Assembly (NCBI RefSeq): GCF_014652915.1
Contig: NZ_BMZS01000010.1
Span: forward strand, 124,001 to 188,000
Direction: 5' to 3'
Origin: Thalassobaculum fulvum
GTDB lineage: Bacteria > Pseudomonadota > Alphaproteobacteria > Thalassobaculales > Thalassobaculaceae
Length of the DNA stretch: 64,000 bases
The position numbers and the translations under genes were made by a program. Shown here piece after piece: positions 34,352 to 43,880 of this stretch; position 1 is the stretch's first letter, and each line of letters opens with the position of its first letter. The notes beneath the pieces were generated by a model. It made no database searches. It saw nothing but the letters and a program-made list of their open reading frames with translations, and had not been told where the DNA came from.

Positions 34352-35236
34352 ATGATTCGACGCGTTTCCCCGGCCACGGTGGTGGCCGTGTCGGCGGTGT
34401 TCTGGGGCCTCTGGTGGCTGCCGCTGCGGTCGCTCGACGCGACCGGGCTGGGGCCGATGGCGCTCAACCTCTGGCTCTACGTGGTGGCGGCGCTGGCGCT
34501 GCTGCCGGTGCTGTGGGCGCTGCGCACGAAAGCGCTGGCCGGCGGGCCGGCGCTGCTGCTGTCGGCCGGGCTGTTCGGGATCGCGATCCTGGCCTGGAAC
34601 GGGGCGTTGCAGACCGGCGAGGTCGTGCGGGTCACCCTGCTGTTCTTCCTGATGCCGGTCTGGGCGACGGTGCTCGGCCGGCTGTTCCTGGCGGAGCCGA
34701 TGGGGGGCCGTCGGATCGCCGCGATCTGCTTCGGGGTCGGTGGCGCGCTGGTGCTGCTGGCCGAGGCCTGGCCGCCGGTTCCGAAGGCGCTCGGCGACTG
34801 GCTCGGGCTGCTGTCCGGGATGCTGTTCGCCGGATCGGCGACGGCCGCCCGCTACGGCCGGGTCGACGGACGGGTGCTGACGGCGCTGGCCTTCTTGATC
34901 GGTGCCGGGCTGGCGGCGACCGCCGTGGCCCTCGGTCCGGAGCCGGCGCTGCCGCCGTCGCCCGCCGTGCTGCTGCCGGTGGCGGCGGTCGCGCTGTTCT
35001 GGCTGATGCCGATCACCTGGGCGCAGTTGTGGGGCTCGGCCCGGCTCGATCCCGGGCGGCTGGCCCTGCTGATGCTGCTCGAGGTGGTGGCGGCGGCGGT
35101 CTCGGCGGCGCTGCTGACCGACGAGCCGTTCGGGTTGCGGGAGGCGGCCGGGTGCGTTCTGATCCTGGCGGCCGGCGCCCTGGAGGCGACCGGCCAGACC
35201 GTCGAACCAACGGAAATCCGCAGGAGCGCGACATGA
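34352..35236 (+). CDS. DMT superfamily (EamA-like) transporter
   Basis: A 294-aa protein with about ten hydrophobic segments, starting TVVAVSAVFWGLWWLPLRSL and including LLFFLMPVWATVLGRLFLAEP, the typical end of the first EamA repeat. The second repeat is more weakly conserved. The substrate is unknown. The stop overlaps the start of the following alcohol dehydrogenase (ATGA 35233-35236), and the BKACE gene is 37 bp upstream, so all three are probably one operon. It is not a close relative of the tandem pair at 14897-16695. Confidence 0.8.
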   Translation: MIRRVSPATVVAVSAVFWGLWWLPLRSLDATGLGPMALNLWLYVVAALALLPVLWALRTKALAGGPALLLSAGLFGIAILAWNGALQTGEVVRVTLLFFLMPVWATVLGRLFLAEPMGGRRIAAICFGVGGALVLLAEAWPPVPKALGDWLGLLSGMLFAGSATAARYGRVDGRVLTALAFLIGAGLAATAVALGPEPALPPSPAVLLPVAAVALFWLMPITWAQLWGSARLDPGRLALLMLLEVVAAAVSAALLTDEPFGLREAAGCVLILAAGALEATGQTVEPTEIRRSAT

Positions 35237-36234
35237 AGGCCTGGCAGATCGTCACCGACGGCATCGACGCCCTGAGGCTCGCCGATCTCGAAGTGCCGGT
35301 CCCCGGGCCGGGCGAGGTCCGGGTCAAGGTCGAGGCCAGTTCGATCAACTACCGCGATCTGATGACCATCAAGCACGCGGCGGCCCGCGGCATCCCCTTG
35401 CCGCGCATCCCGAACTCCGACGGCGCCGGCACGGTGACCGCGGTCGGGCCGGGGGTGACCGGGATCGCGGTCGGCGACCCGGTGGCGTCGTGTTTCTTCC
35501 AGGACTGGACCGACGGCGCCTGCTCGCCGGAGGCGATGGCGAGCGCGCTCGGCGGTGCCCTCGACGGGGTGCTGGCCGAGGAGGTGGTGCTGAAGGCCGA
35601 CGGCGTGGTGCCGGTGCCGGCGCACCTGTCGACGCTCGAGGCCGCGACCCTGCCGTGCGCCGCGCTGACCGCCTGGAACGCCCTGGTCGAGGTCGGCCGC
35701 CTGAAGGCCGGCGACACCGTGCTGCTGCTCGGCACCGGCGGGGTGTCGATCTTCGCGCTGCAGTTCGCGACCGCCATGGGCGCGCGCGTCATCCTGACCT
35801 CGTCGAGCGACGCCAAGCTGGAGCGTGCCCGGGCGATGGGGGCGGCCGAGACCGTCAACTACAGGGCCAATCCCGACTGGCAGAAGGCGGTGCTGGACCT
35901 GACCGGCGGCCGCGGCGTCGACGTGACGGTCGAGGTCGGCGGCCCCGGCACACTGGCGCGTTCGGTCGAGGCGACCCGGGTGGCCGGGCGGATCGCGCTG
36001 ATCGGCGTGCTGACGGGCGGCACCATCGACCCGACCCTGATCATGCGCAAGTCGATCACCCTGCAGGGCGTCTACGTCGGCTCGCGCCGGATGTTCCGCG
36101 AGATGAACAAGGCGCTGGAACTGCACTCGATCAAGCCGGTGATCGACCACACGGTGCCGTTCGCCGACGCCAGGGCCGCCTACCACGCGATGGAGGCGGC
36201 CGGGCATTTCGGCAAGATCGTGATCTCCGGGTAG
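35233..36234 (+). CDS. Zinc-independent MDR alcohol dehydrogenase / quinone-oxidoreductase-like
   Basis: A 333-aa medium-chain reductase. The N-terminal GroES-like domain has SINYRDLMTIK where zinc enzymes have a cysteine ligand, and there is no four-cysteine structural lobe, so it is the zinc-free branch. The nucleotide motif LLGTGGVSIFALQFA lies mid-protein, and SSSDAKLERARAMGA after the next strand suggests NADP (Ser in place of Asp). It is co-translated with the DMT transporter and lies in the BKACE operon, where it might reduce an enone or oxidise an alcohol in the same pathway. The stop lies only 5 bp from the stop of the convergent PAS gene. Confidence 0.85.
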   Translation: MKAWQIVTDGIDALRLADLEVPVPGPGEVRVKVEASSINYRDLMTIKHAAARGIPLPRIPNSDGAGTVTAVGPGVTGIAVGDPVASCFFQDWTDGACSPEAMASALGGALDGVLAEEVVLKADGVVPVPAHLSTLEAATLPCAALTAWNALVEVGRLKAGDTVLLLGTGGVSIFALQFATAMGARVILTSSSDAKLERARAMGAAETVNYRANPDWQKAVLDLTGGRGVDVTVEVGGPGTLARSVEATRVAGRIALIGVLTGGTIDPTLIMRKSITLQGVYVGSRRMFREMNKALELHSIKPVIDHTVPFADARAAYHAMEAAGHFGKIVISG

Positions 36235-36239
36235 GGGGC

Positions 36240-36902
36240 CTACAGGCGGCGGCTGGGGCGGACCGGCACGTTGCAGCGCGGCCCGCCGGTCTGGCCGGGT
36301 ATCGGGGAAACCGCCGGCGGAACGTCTTCGGCCTCCAGGAGAACCGCGTCGCGGGCGTAGGGCTCGGGTTCCGGCGTCCCGTCCGGGTGCAGGTCGTAGG
36401 TCGCCTGATGCAGCTCGTAGCTGTCGGTCGCAGCCCACGGGCCGCGCCAGCTTGGGGGTGTCGACGGCAGCAGGGCGTAGACCGTCATCACCATGTCGAC
36501 CCGATCCACGCCGAGCGGCAGGCACACCAGGCTGTGTCCCATCGAGCGGCTGCGGCCGATCTGCAGGCGGGTCGCGGCGACCGGCCGCCCCAGGTCGACG
36601 ACCCGGTCGTAGATCCGGCGGACCATGTCGCGCTGCCAGTCGAACAGCAAGGCGTCGATCGTCTGGCCGGTCAGGTCCTGGCCGATCTCGTGGACGATCC
36701 AGGTTCCGAACAGCCGGTACCGCAGGACGGTCGGTTCGCGGCCGGCCACGTCGCGGATCACGTCGAGCAGGGCGACCCGGCCGATAGCGGCCTGGAGGTC
36801 CGGCAGGTCGAAATCCGACCGCTCGGGCAGGCGGCGACCAGCCTTCCGTTCGTGCCAGAGCCGAACCAGGTCCCGCTGGCTCTCGTCGAGCGGCATATCC
36901 AT
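36240..36902 (-). CDS. PAS domain protein (PAS_5-like)
   Basis: A 220-aa protein with a PAS_5-type arrangement: an N-terminal helix LVRLWHERKAGRRLPERSDFD, then LPDLQAAIGRVALLDVIRDV and LRYRLFGTWIVHEIGQDLTGQTI, the haem-free sensor pattern of this alphaproteobacterial family (from memory). The C-terminal 50 residues are proline-rich and look unstructured. Two starts, 36902 and 36896, are possible; a GGGGGGA stretch upstream fits the first. It is a paralogue in type of the gene at 18931. Confidence 0.72.
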   Translation of the reverse strand: MDMPLDESQRDLVRLWHERKAGRRLPERSDFDLPDLQAAIGRVALLDVIRDVAGREPTVLRYRLFGTWIVHEIGQDLTGQTIDALLFDWQRDMVRRIYDRVVDLGRPVAATRLQIGRSRSMGHSLVCLPLGVDRVDMVMTVYALLPSTPPSWRGPWAATDSYELHQATYDLHPDGTPEPEPYARDAVLLEAEDVPPAVSPIPGQTGGPRCNVPVRPSRRL

Positions 36903-37086
36903 TCCCCGGTCCCCCCGGATCGTCGATCCGGCGACAATACACACGCCGGTCGGCGATTGCCGCACCCCGATCTTGGAATGAAGCGCCGCTTCACCGAATT
37001 GACCCCCGACCGCCCGCGTGGCACATCGTGCGGCGCAACGCGGCTCGCTTCCGTGCCGCGACAGACATCCAGATCCGGAGGACGCC

Positions 37087-38295
<1,209 letters not shown>

Positions 38296-38342
38296 CGCCC
38301 GCCACGGTCTGATGCGACGGCCCGACGCGATGGCGGCAGCCG

Positions 38343-38459
38343 GTGGGTCCCGGCTCGCCGCTGTCGCGGCGGCCGGGATGACGACGATAAAGAAGCGGAC
38401 CCTATTCCTGACGTCATCCCGGACGGGCGCGCCGCAGGCGGGACCGATCCGGGACCCAC
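38343..38459. repeat. Palindromic intergenic repeat, copy D
   Basis: GTGGGTCCCGG (38343-38353) pairs with CCGGGACCCAC (38449-38459), and CCGGGATGACG (38373-38383) with CGTCATCCCGG (38412-38422). This copy is intermediate: C-type outer arms with the ATGACG/CGTCAT inner arms of the T-type. It lies between the thiolase and the 3-hydroxyacyl-CoA dehydrogenase, two genes expected to be co-transcribed. Homology with other copies continues rightwards (GCAGCGACGGGCG). Confidence 0.8.
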
Positions 38460-38517
38460 GCAGCGACGGGCGAACGCCGATACTCAACATCCGGACAGCT
38501 CAGGGAGAGACCACGCC

Positions 38518-40029
38518 ATGATCGACCCGAACGCCAAGGATCTCGTCGTCGGTGTCGTCGGCTGCGGCGCCATGGGGCAGGGCATCATCCAGGTGGCGCT
38601 GCAGGGCGGCCTGCGCGTGGTCGCTTACGACGCCCGCGAGGGCGGGGCGGCGGCCGGGCGCGACGCGGTGATCGGCCGGCTGAATCGGCTGGTCGAGAAG
38701 GGCACCCTGGAGGCCGACGCGGCCGCCGGCATGGGCGAGGCCCTGACCGTCGCCGGCGACATCGCCGACCTCGCCTCCGCCGGGGTGATCGTCGAGGCGG
38801 TGTTCGAGGACATCGAGGTCAAGCGCGCGCTGTTCGAGAAGCTCGAGGCGGTGGTGGCGGCGGACGCGATCATCGCCTCCAACACCTCGTCGCTGCCGAT
38901 CGGCTCGCTGGCGCGCGGCTGCAGGCACCCGGCGCGGGTCGCCGGCCTGCACTTCTTCAACCCGGTGCCGCTGATGCGGCTGGTCGAGGTGATCCGCGGC
39001 CCGGCGACCGACCCGGCGGTGATCGACGCGCTGGTGGTGATCGGCAGACGGTTCGGCCGCACCCCGGTCGTGGTCAAGGACTCGCCGGGCTTCCTGGTCA
39101 ACATGGGCGGCCGCGCCTTCACCACCGAAGGGCTGCACCTGCAGCACGAGGGGGTGGCGACGCCGGCCCAGGTCGACGCGGTGATGCGCGACTGCGGGCA
39201 TTTCCGGATGGGGCCGTTCCAGCTCATGGACCTGACCGGGATCGACGTGAACTACCCGGTCTCGATGATCGTGTTCGAGCAGTTCCTGAACGACCCGCGG
39301 CTGCGCACCACGCCGCAGCACCGCGCGCTGTTCGACGCCGGCCGGTTCGGCCGCAAGACCGGGCAGGGCCACTACAGCTACGACGGCAAGGGCAACGTGG
39401 TCGACGCGCCGAGCGCCGACCACGCCAGCGACGCTGCCCCGGCGACCGCCGTGCACGTGGCGACCCCGAACGACGCGGCGCTGCTGGAGATGCTCGACCG
39501 GGTCGGGCTGGCGGTGCGCGGCGACGACGGGCACATCCCGGTGGTGGCGGCGCTGTACGGCGAGGACGCCAGCGGGTTCTGCGCCCGCACGGTCAGCGAT
39601 CCGAGGCGCCTGGTGGCGATCGACACCACCGGCGACACCTCGAAGCGGGCCACCCTGATGACGGCGCCTGGTGCCGGCCCGCAGGCCCGCGACGCGGTGG
39701 CGGCGGCGTTCGCCAGGGCCGGCGTGGCGCCGACCGTGATCGCCGACTCGCCCGGCTTCATCCTGCAGCGCATGCGGGCGATGATCGCCAACCTCGGCTG
39801 CGAGATGGCGCAGATAGGCCTGGCGACGCCGGAGGACATCGACACCGCCATGAAGCTCGGCCTGAACTATCCGCTCGGGCCCCTGGAGATCGTCGAGGAC
39901 ATGGGCGTCGCCCACACCTACGGCATCATCTCGGCGATCCACGAGGCGACCCGGGACCCGCGCTACCGCCCGTCGCTGTGGCTGCGCCGCCGCGCCCTGC
40001 TCGGCCTGCCGGTGCACACGCCGGCGTAG
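38518..40029 (+). CDS. paaH: 3-hydroxyacyl-CoA dehydrogenase (PaaH-type)
   Basis: A 503-aa protein, the usual length of PaaH/PaaC. The NAD motif GVVGCGAMGQGI is at about residues 12-23. The catalytic segment HFFNPVPLMRLVEVI contains the active-site His, SNTSSLPI precedes it, and KDSPGFLVN is the hinge to the helical domain. Two C-terminal 3HCDH domains follow, with a repeat of the hinge-like IADSPGFILQRM in the second. It would oxidise 3-hydroxyadipyl-CoA to 3-oxoadipyl-CoA, the substrate of the thiolase encoded upstream. The 222-bp gap between the two genes contains a palindromic repeat. Confidence 0.85.
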   Translation: MIDPNAKDLVVGVVGCGAMGQGIIQVALQGGLRVVAYDAREGGAAAGRDAVIGRLNRLVEKGTLEADAAAGMGEALTVAGDIADLASAGVIVEAVFEDIEVKRALFEKLEAVVAADAIIASNTSSLPIGSLARGCRHPARVAGLHFFNPVPLMRLVEVIRGPATDPAVIDALVVIGRRFGRTPVVVKDSPGFLVNMGGRAFTTEGLHLQHEGVATPAQVDAVMRDCGHFRMGPFQLMDLTGIDVNYPVSMIVFEQFLNDPRLRTTPQHRALFDAGRFGRKTGQGHYSYDGKGNVVDAPSADHASDAAPATAVHVATPNDAALLEMLDRVGLAVRGDDGHIPVVAALYGEDASGFCARTVSDPRRLVAIDTTGDTSKRATLMTAPGAGPQARDAVAAAFARAGVAPTVIADSPGFILQRMRAMIANLGCEMAQIGLATPEDIDTAMKLGLNYPLGPLEIVEDMGVAHTYGIISAIHEATRDPRYRPSLWLRRRALLGLPVHTPA

Positions 40030-40045
40030 GGCGCTGAGGCCTGCC

Positions 40046-40146
40046 TGGGTCCCGGCTCTTCGCGGCTCTGCCGCTCCGGCCGGGATGAGGGTGTGTTGTG
40101 TTCCTTCCCTCATCCCGGCCGTAGCGAAGCGGAGAGCCGGGACCCA
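40046..40146. repeat. Palindromic intergenic repeat, copy E
   Basis: The cleanest C-type copy: TGGGTCCCGGCTCT (40046-40059) pairs with AGAGCCGGGACCCA (40133-40146), and GGCCGGGATGAGGG (40078-40091) with CCCTCATCCCGGCC (40107-40120); GCTTCGC-like inner parts also pair. The loop between the arms is T/G-rich. It follows the 3-hydroxyacyl-CoA dehydrogenase and precedes the DMT gene at 40269. Confidence 0.83.
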
Positions 40147-40268
40147 TGCCCCAGCTTGACCAGCCCGTAACCCCTTCCCCGCAAAGCGGTTCCCGCAAAT
40201 CCGCGCTTTGACCGCACGGGCCCGCCCGCCATGATCCATCCGCCCGAGGGGGCGGGAGGAAACGAGAG

Positions 40269-41177
40269 ATGGCCTTGTGGGTCTGGTTGTCGATCATGGC
40301 GGCCGCGGCGCAGACCGCGCGCACCGCCGGGCAGAAGCATCTGGCGGGTTCGATGTCGTCGTGGTCGGCGACCTGGGTGCGGTTCCTGTTCGGCCTGCCC
40401 TTCGTGGTCGGCTACCTGCTGGTCGCGACGGCGGACCGCACGGCGGCGATGCCGACACCGCACCTCGAGTTCTTCCTGTGGTGCCTGGGTACCGCAGCGT
40501 CGCAGATCGTCGCGACGGTGCTGCTGGTGCACCTGTTCTCGCTGCGCAACTTCGCGGTCGGGACCTCCTATGCCCGCACCGAGGCGTTCCTGACCGCGCT
40601 GGTCGGGGCCAGCCTGTTCGGCGAGCACATCGACGCCGCCGGCTGGATCGCCATCGTCATCAGCGTCGCCGGCGTGGTGCTGATCAGCCTGGCCAAGCAG
40701 GGGGTCTCCGGCATGGCGCTGGTCCGCTCCGGCCTGAACAGGGCGGCCGGCGTCGGCGTGCTGTCGGGACTGTTCTTTGCGCTGGCGTCGCTGACCCTGC
40801 GGCGCGCCAGCCTGTCGCTCGGCGATCCCGACTTCCTGACCACCGCCTCGATGACCCTGGTCACCGTGGTGTCGATGCAGGTCGTGCTGCTCGGCGGCTA
40901 CATCCTGGCGACCCGGGCCGGGGAACTGGCGGCGATCGGCCGGGCCTGGAAGGCCTGCGTGTTCGTCGGCCTGACCAGCGCCATCGGCTCCGGCGGCTGG
41001 TTCACCGCCATGACCATCGAGCGGGCGGCCTACGTCAAGGCGATGGGCCAGATCGAGTTCGTGTTCGCGATCCTGGTCTCGACCCTGGTGTTCCGCGAGC
41101 GCTCGACGGCGCGCGAACTGGTCGGCATGTCGCTGGTCGCCGGCGGCATCGTGGTGCTGCTGCTGTTCGCGCGCTGA
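40269..41177 (+). CDS. DMT superfamily (EamA) transporter
   Basis: A 302-aa membrane protein with about ten helices, beginning LWVWLSIMAAAAQTARTAGQK. The first repeat ends VGASLFGEHIDAAGWIAIVISVAGVVLI, and the second is GLFFALASLTLRRASL onward, ending STLVFRERSTARELVGMSL. The substrate is unknown. It stands alone between a palindromic repeat and the small membrane protein gene. A weak GGGAGGAAACGAG ribosome site precedes the ATG. Confidence 0.83.
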   Translation: MALWVWLSIMAAAAQTARTAGQKHLAGSMSSWSATWVRFLFGLPFVVGYLLVATADRTAAMPTPHLEFFLWCLGTAASQIVATVLLVHLFSLRNFAVGTSYARTEAFLTALVGASLFGEHIDAAGWIAIVISVAGVVLISLAKQGVSGMALVRSGLNRAAGVGVLSGLFFALASLTLRRASLSLGDPDFLTTASMTLVTVVSMQVVLLGGYILATRAGELAAIGRAWKACVFVGLTSAIGSGGWFTAMTIERAAYVKAMGQIEFVFAILVSTLVFRERSTARELVGMSLVAGGIVVLLLFAR

Positions 41178-41229
41178 GGAGGGCGCTGAGGGGTTCCGGC
41201 GGCAGCGCTCCGCCCGTAGACTGCCGGCC

Positions 41230-41646
41230 ATGAAGGACCCGGAAGACAGCCACCGCGAGGACCGCGAGCCGGACGACGAGGACGACACCGATCCCGTCCC
41301 GGCGGAGCCGGACCGGCCCAGCCTCTGGCAGTGGCCGGTGGTGCGCGGCGTGGCCAACGGCGCGCTGTTCGCGGTGATGCTGAGCGTCATCCAGGTCTAC
41401 GGCCTGTTCCGCGAGGCGCGGCCGCTCGACGACGAGTCGCTTGCCGGCAACATCGGCGCCGGCGTGGTGTTCGGCTTCGTCATGTACATCGTCGAGCTGT
41501 GGCGCTGGCATCGACGGGCGAAACCGGGCGGTGCCGGGCCGGCTCGGGCCGACCGCAACGCGGCGGCAGCCGAGGCCGCCCGCCGGATGGTCGAGCGCCG
41601 GCTTGAACGTGACGACGACAGCGAAGACGAGACCCCACGACGATGA
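41230..41646 (+). CDS. Hypothetical two-helix membrane protein
   Basis: A 138-aa protein with a highly acidic N terminus (HREDREPDDEDDTDPVP), two predicted transmembrane helices (VANGALFAVMLSVIQVYGLF at about 42-61 and IGAGVVFGFVMYIVELW at about 75-91) and a charged C-terminal helix rich in Arg and Glu. No family is recognised. The stop overlaps the start of the metallophosphoesterase by 4 bp (ATGA 41643-41646), so the two are co-translated and may work together. Confidence 0.65.
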   Translation: MKDPEDSHREDREPDDEDDTDPVPAEPDRPSLWQWPVVRGVANGALFAVMLSVIQVYGLFREARPLDDESLAGNIGAGVVFGFVMYIVELWRWHRRAKPGGAGPARADRNAAAAEAARRMVERRLERDDDSEDETPRR

Positions 41647-43052
41647 CCGACGACCCGACCTCCAGCCCGCTGCCGGCCGTGACGCCGCGCGGTGCCGGCC
41701 ACCGCTTCGCGATCTACGGCGATTCTTGCTCGGGCATTCCCGGCGCCCTGCACGAAAGGACCTTCGCGAGCGTCAATGCGGTGGTCCGCCGGCTCGACCC
41801 GGCGCCGGAGTTCATCATCTTCCCGGGCGACGAGATAACCGGCCTGACCCGCGACGAGGCCGCGCTGCGCGAGCAGTGGCGGCACTGGTTCGAGGTCGAG
41901 ATGGCATGGCTCGACCGCGAGCGCACACCGCTGTTCAACACCACCGGCAACCACACCACCTACGACCCGATGAGCGAGCGGGTGTTCGCCGACGTCATGG
42001 CGCACCTGCCGCGCAACGGCCCGCGCGAGCAGAAGGGGCTGAGCTACTGGGTGCGGCGGGACGACCTGCTGATGGTGTTCGTGCACACCCTGTGGTCCGG
42101 GCTCGGCGGCGAGGGGCACGTCGAGTGCGACTGGCTGGACGCGACCCTGGAGACCCACGCCGACGCGCGGATCAAGCTGGTGATAGGCCACCACCCGTTG
42201 TTCCCGGTGAACGGCTACGCCGGCGCCTACCAGCGCGACATCGGCCCGCCGCACAGCGTCGCGTTCTGGGAGACCCTCAAGCACCACGGCGTGACCGCCT
42301 ACATCTGCAGCCACATCCTGGCGTTCGACGTGCAGGTGCTCGACGGCATCCTGCAGGTCTGCACCGCCGGCGCCGGCACCGCCCACCGGATGCCGGAAGG
42401 TATCGAGTACCTGCACTGCCTGACCGCCGCGATCGACGGGCAGGGCTTCCGCTACCGGGTGTTGGATGCCGAGGGTACTGTCCGCGAGGCGCTGTCCTGG
42501 CCGTTCGCGCTACCGGCCGCCGATGCCTGGCTCGCGCTGCCGGCCGGCGGGCAGGCGGCCCCGGACAGCGAACCGATGGCCGCCGGGCCGGTGCCGGCCG
42601 CGGTGCGGGCATGGCGCTTCACCGGGATCGCGGCCGCGGACGGGACGGCGGCGCGCCAGACCTGGCTCAGCGCGCGCGGCGACGGGCCGGCGATCGCGCC
42701 GCTGTGGATCGGCCTCAGTGGACCCGACCAGCGCCTGAGCGTCAGCATCGGCATCAACCCGGACCCCGGCCGCAGCCCGCACTACTGGCACGGGCCGGTC
42801 GTGGAACCCGGCGAGCGGTTCGACCTGACCGTCGCCCTGCACGGCGGCATGGGGCCGGGCGGCGTGCTGGTGCGGTCCGGCGAGGACGGGCCGTGGTCGA
42901 CTCTCGACGGCGCCTCGGCGTCCGGGCCGGAGGCGCTGGCGGTGCTGCCGCACTGGACCGTCGGCCATGGCGACGGCGGGCCGGACGACCGGCCGTTCCT
43001 GGGCCGGGACCTGCGGGTGCGCACCGTGCACGCGCGGCAGGAGGCGGTCTGA
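41643..43052 (+). CDS. Metallophosphoesterase family protein
   Basis: A 469-aa protein. The calcineurin-type metal motifs appear in order within residues 22-230: YGDS (Asp27), PGDE (Asp63), TTGNHTT (the GNH motif), VIGHHPLF and SHILAFD. Asp-Gly-Asn-His and the paired His indicate a di-metal phosphoesterase, possibly a 5'-nucleotidase or acid-phosphatase-like enzyme. The C-terminal 200 residues form an unrelated beta-rich part (about 290-460), perhaps a binding domain. There is no signal peptide. It is co-translated with a small membrane protein. Confidence 0.83.
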   Translation: MTDDPTSSPLPAVTPRGAGHRFAIYGDSCSGIPGALHERTFASVNAVVRRLDPAPEFIIFPGDEITGLTRDEAALREQWRHWFEVEMAWLDRERTPLFNTTGNHTTYDPMSERVFADVMAHLPRNGPREQKGLSYWVRRDDLLMVFVHTLWSGLGGEGHVECDWLDATLETHADARIKLVIGHHPLFPVNGYAGAYQRDIGPPHSVAFWETLKHHGVTAYICSHILAFDVQVLDGILQVCTAGAGTAHRMPEGIEYLHCLTAAIDGQGFRYRVLDAEGTVREALSWPFALPAADAWLALPAGGQAAPDSEPMAAGPVPAAVRAWRFTGIAAADGTAARQTWLSARGDGPAIAPLWIGLSGPDQRLSVSIGINPDPGRSPHYWHGPVVEPGERFDLTVALHGGMGPGGVLVRSGEDGPWSTLDGASASGPEALAVLPHWTVGHGDGGPDDRPFLGRDLRVRTVHARQEAV

Positions 43053-43077
43053 GCGGGCAGACGCGTCGCCCTTCAGT

Positions 43078-43112
43078 CCTCATTCCGGACGGGGCCGCCG
43101 AAGTCGGGAACG
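43078..43112. repeat. Truncated copy of the palindromic repeat
   Basis: CCTCATTCCGGACGGGGCCG begins at 43078 and matches the right-hand inner arm of the repeat family (CGTCATTCCGGACGGG in copy F). It fades out near GTCGGGAAC, where the outer arm CCGGAACCCA would be expected. No left half is present. It lies exactly where the composition begins to fall into the AT-rich island. Confidence 0.5.
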
Positions 43113-43236
43113 ATCCTGTGCGATTCTGGAAACTCGCCCGCCGTCCGATTGGCGTTTGATCCCTCGGGTGGCTCGTGGGCAGGAGGGAAATTGCAGTAGA
43201 AGAAGATTGTTCTGATTCGACTCAAAAAAAATCTTG

Positions 43237-43252
43237 TAGAATCCTGATTCTA
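43237..43252. promoter_or_regulatory. Inverted repeat in the methyltransferase promoter region
   Basis: TAGAATC (43237-43243) and GATTCTA (43246-43252) are perfect inverted arms with a 2-nt spacer, 35 bp before the methyltransferase start. Both arms contain GANTC, the site methylated by CcrM in alphaproteobacteria; further GANTC sites are at 43122, 43214 and 43219. It could be an operator, a methylation-sensitive promoter element, or both. Confidence 0.4.
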
Positions 43253-43286
43253 ATATATTTTCTTTTCCATGTGAATGGAGGCGGCG

Positions 43287-43880
43287 ATGGACGCGACATA
43301 CAATTTGCACGGAGCCTACAAGCCGACTCTCAAGCGGTTCGCAGATCTCAATGGGCCCGATTTTTTCCCAACCCCGAGATGGGCGACATTCGCCCTGATC
43401 GACAATGAATCATTCAAGGGTGATATATGGGAAAGCGCGTGCGGCGACGGAGCCATGTCCGACGTGCTTGCGGAGACAGGACGGTCGGTGCGTAGCTCCG
43501 ACCTCTACGATCGCGGCTTCGGGGATATTGGGCACGACTTCCTGACCACGCGCCGGGCCGCGGACAATATCGTCACTAACCCACCGTACAACGCCGCCGA
43601 GGGGTTTGTGGCAAAGGGCGTTCAGCAGGCCCGGCAAAAGTTCGCTCTGCTTCTTCGCCTCGCGTTCCTCGAAGGCGCCAATCGCGCGAACACTATTTTT
43701 TCTCGCGTGCCGCCCAGTCGCGTGTGGGTCTTCAGCGAGCGGATCACGTTTTATCCGGCTGGTGCCGAGGTTAAGGGTTCCGGTACTACGGCCTACGCAT
43801 GGTTCGTTTGGGACAAGAATGCGCAGTCTGGTACGGAACTTCGGTGGTTCAAACCTGGTTACAAAGCTCAATACAGCTAG
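43287..43880 (+). CDS. Orphan DNA adenine/cytosine-N4 methyltransferase-like protein
   Basis: A 197-aa Class I methyltransferase. The AdoMet motif is WESACGDGAMS (Glu49, ACGDG 51-55), an acidic residue Asp72 ends the second strand (SSDLYD), and the catalytic motif is NPPY at 98-101, the type used for amino-group methylation of adenine or cytosine. DFFPTPRWATFALID before motif I is typical of small phage-borne enzymes. Of two nearby ATGs, 43287 has GGAGG 5 nt upstream and is preferred to 43275. Codons are AT-richer than the neighbours. The stop overlaps the convergent gene's stop within CTAG. No nuclease partner is recognisable. Confidence 0.75.
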   Translation: MDATYNLHGAYKPTLKRFADLNGPDFFPTPRWATFALIDNESFKGDIWESACGDGAMSDVLAETGRSVRSSDLYDRGFGDIGHDFLTTRRAADNIVTNPPYNAAEGFVAKGVQQARQKFALLLRLAFLEGANRANTIFSRVPPSRVWVFSERITFYPAGAEVKGSGTTAYAWFVWDKNAQSGTELRWFKPGYKAQYS

